Shown: positions 6,245-7,360 of the stretch, one piece after another
How positions within the stretch are numbered: the first letter of the stretch is position 1
Layout of the letters: each line of letters opens with the position of its first letter
NCBI GenBank assembly: GCA_039030715.1
Contig: JBCCDU010000131.1
Coordinates: forward strand, 1 to 7,360
Source: Thermohalobaculum sp039030715
GTDB taxonomy: Bacteria; Pseudomonadota; Alphaproteobacteria; Rhodobacterales; Rhodobacteraceae
Length of the DNA: 7,360 bases
Direction: 5' to 3'
Made by a program: the position numbers and the translations under genes
The notes under the pieces: generated by a model
Databases searched by the model: none
Told to the model about the DNA's origin: nothing
What the model saw: the letters and a program-made list of their open reading frames with translations, nothing else

Positions 6245-7039
6245 CTAAGAATACGGGTCCAAAGCGTCGCGCAAGGCGTCGCCCATGAAGCTGAAGGCCA
6301 GGACCGCCAGGATGACCGGGACCATCGGCATCAGTATCCATGGATAGATCGCCACGGCATTGAGATTGAGCGCATCGTTCAGCATCATGCCCCAGCTTAC
6401 CGCCGGGGGGCGCAGGCCGAGCCCCAGGAAGCTGAGCGCCGTTTCGCCAAGGATCATCGCCGGGATCGACAGTGTGGCCGAGGCGATCAGGTGGCTCATG
6501 AAGTTCGGCATCATATGCGAGACGATGATCCGCCTGGGCTTGGCCCCCATCAGTTCCGCCGCGCGCACGTAATCCTCTTCTCGCAAAGCCAGGAACTTGG
6601 ATCGGACCGCCCGCGCCAGCCCCGGCCAGTCGAGCAGGCCAAGGATGATCGAGATCATGAAGAACACAGTGATCGGCCCCCAGTTCACCGGCACGGCGGC
6701 AGAAAGGGCAAGCCAGATCGGAAGCTCCGGCAGCGAGCGGAAAATCTCGATCAGCCGCTGCACGGTGGCGTCGATCCAGCCACCGAAATAACCTGCGATC
6801 CCGCCCAGCAACAGGCCGATGGCAAAGCTGACGGCGACGCCGATCAGCCCGATGGTCATGGAGAGACGGGCGCCATAGATCATCCGGCTGAGCACATCCC
6901 GGCCCAACCGGTCCGACCCCAGCAGGAACAACTTGCCCTCCTCCGGCGGGCAGATGATGCGAAAGCGCCCTTCGATTATACCCAGCAGCCTGTAGGGTTC
7001 GCCGCAGGTGGTCAGTACCGGAACCGGCCAGGCCTCCGA
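6245..7039 (-). pseudogene. 5'-truncated peptide/nickel-type ABC transporter permease (DppC/OppC family)
   Basis: Inner-membrane permease subunit of a dipeptide/oligopeptide (or nickel) ABC importer, normally paired with a DppB-type permease, two ATPases and a periplasmic binding protein. The readable frame has the family hallmark LGSDRLGRDVLSRMIYGARL, several hydrophobic segments, the EAA loop for ATPase contact (EEDYVRAAELMGAKPRRIIV, then SHMMPN), SFLGLGLRPP and the C-terminal GDALRDALDPYS. Upstream of a TTG at 6931 the same frame continues with good family similarity (GEPYRLLGIIEGRFRIICPP) to about 7028, then hits a TGA at 7040-7042. Members of this long DppC subgroup are usually about 370 residues with a first helix and a periplasmic segment before this point, so roughly 100 N-terminal residues are missing. 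TTG 6931 lies inside the conserved domain and is not a credible start. Either the gene is broken here or the sequence is chimeric at this junction. Partner genes expected to the right are absent. Confidence 0.85.
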
Positions 7040-7360
7040 TCAGAACGAAGGTTGCGGTCGCCGACCTTGCCGAGACGATGGGCAGCCGTTGCTAAATTTC
7101 GCGGTTCAAATCGGTGTCCTTCTCTCTCGAACAGCGATAAGATCATCTCCGGAGTGGTGCCGCGCCGTGTGATCTGCTTGCCCCACTCAACCTGATCCCG
7201 ACGCGGGGCGTCTCGCGCGGCGCTGCTGCGGTCGGCTTCGGTCGGCCGCTGTTGCGCGCGACGACGCATGCTCTCTTGTTCGCGGCTCTCTGCGACTCGA
7301 TGTACGTCCTCGCGTCTTCGGTGTGCGTCGTGTTGCGGCCAGTTCTCGGGCAGTCGGAAG
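7012..7360 (-). CDS. Partial frame of uncertain origin, resembling algal helical-repeat organelle RNA-binding proteins
   Basis: This frame is open from the window edge to a stop at 7012-7014, about 115 codons, with an internal ATG at 7269. The first part is very rich in Arg, Glu, Gln and Ala and looks disordered. A more conserved-looking stretch follows, WGKQITRRGTTPEMILSLFE (about 7125-7184) and then HRFEPRNLATAAHRLGK (7066-7116). That pattern (short Ile/Leu helix, phenylalanine, then NLATAxHRLGK) resembles repeats preceding RAP domains in plastid and mitochondrial RNA-binding proteins of algae and dinoflagellates. I know of no bacterial family like it. The likeness is from memory, not a search. 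Directly after the GK codons the - strand reads GT, so an exon end there is possible, which would make the last codons spurious. It overlaps the point where permease similarity ends, consistent with a joined sequence. Confidence 0.35.
   Translation of the reverse strand, partial: FRLPENWPQHDAHRRREDVHRVAESREQESMRRRAQQRPTEADRSSAARDAPRRDQVEWGKQITRRGTTPEMILSLFEREGHRFEPRNLATAAHRLGKVGDRNLRSDRRPGRFRY

Noticed and set aside
6173..7195. Long + strand open frame of 340 codons opposite pgk upstream region and the permease
   Set aside because: It is antisense to the conserved permease, has His/Gln/Asp/Arg-rich composition typical of the reverse of GC-rich genes, and no domain or ribosome site supports it.
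7012..7360. Right end as an insertion sequence or transposase fragment
   Set aside because: No terminal inverted repeat, target duplication or transposase motif is visible in the available sequence.

Overview
The window is GC-rich DNA that reads as a chromosomal segment of an alphaproteobacterium, most likely of the Rhodobacterales/roseobacter type. That placement is an inference from the protein styles (DhnA-type class I aldolase close to phosphoglycerate kinase, a long DppC-type permease, a secreted Sel1-like protein) and from codon use; no rRNA or other marker gene is present.

Layout: an RtcB-family RNA ligase lies on + at 50-1447 and converges on a class I fructose-bisphosphate aldolase on - at 1550-2479. 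A strong bidirectional hairpin terminator sits between them. Upstream of the aldolase on the same strand is an exported, mostly uncharacterised protein with a C-terminal Sel1-like stretch (2595-4211), then an HxlR-family regulator (4291-4668). The regulator is divergent from a 61-residue two-helix membrane protein on + (4774-4959). An AT-rich divergent promoter between them carries a candidate operator. Next on - come phosphoglycerate kinase (4983-6173) and the C-terminal two thirds of a peptide/nickel-type ABC permease (6245 to about 7028).

The two enzyme genes fba and pgk belong to the same central pathway (glycolysis/gluconeogenesis and, where present, the Calvin cycle). They are separated by the Sel1-like gene and the HxlR/small membrane protein module, which looks like a self-contained insert in this neighbourhood. 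All chromosomal genes have recognisable starts, and ribosome binding sites are visible for most.

The right end is the anomaly. Permease homology stops abruptly near 7028, with an in-frame stop at 7040-7042. The remaining roughly 330 bases hold an arginine-rich frame, open to the window edge, whose conserved part resembles helical-repeat organelle RNA-binding proteins of algae and dinoflagellates more than any bacterial family I know. The simplest reading is a chimeric assembly joining bacterial DNA to DNA of an algal host; a real rearrangement is the alternative. I found no CRISPR array, insertion sequence, tRNA or rRNA, and no convincing new multi-gene system. The best biological lead is the HxlR/operator/small membrane protein unit.
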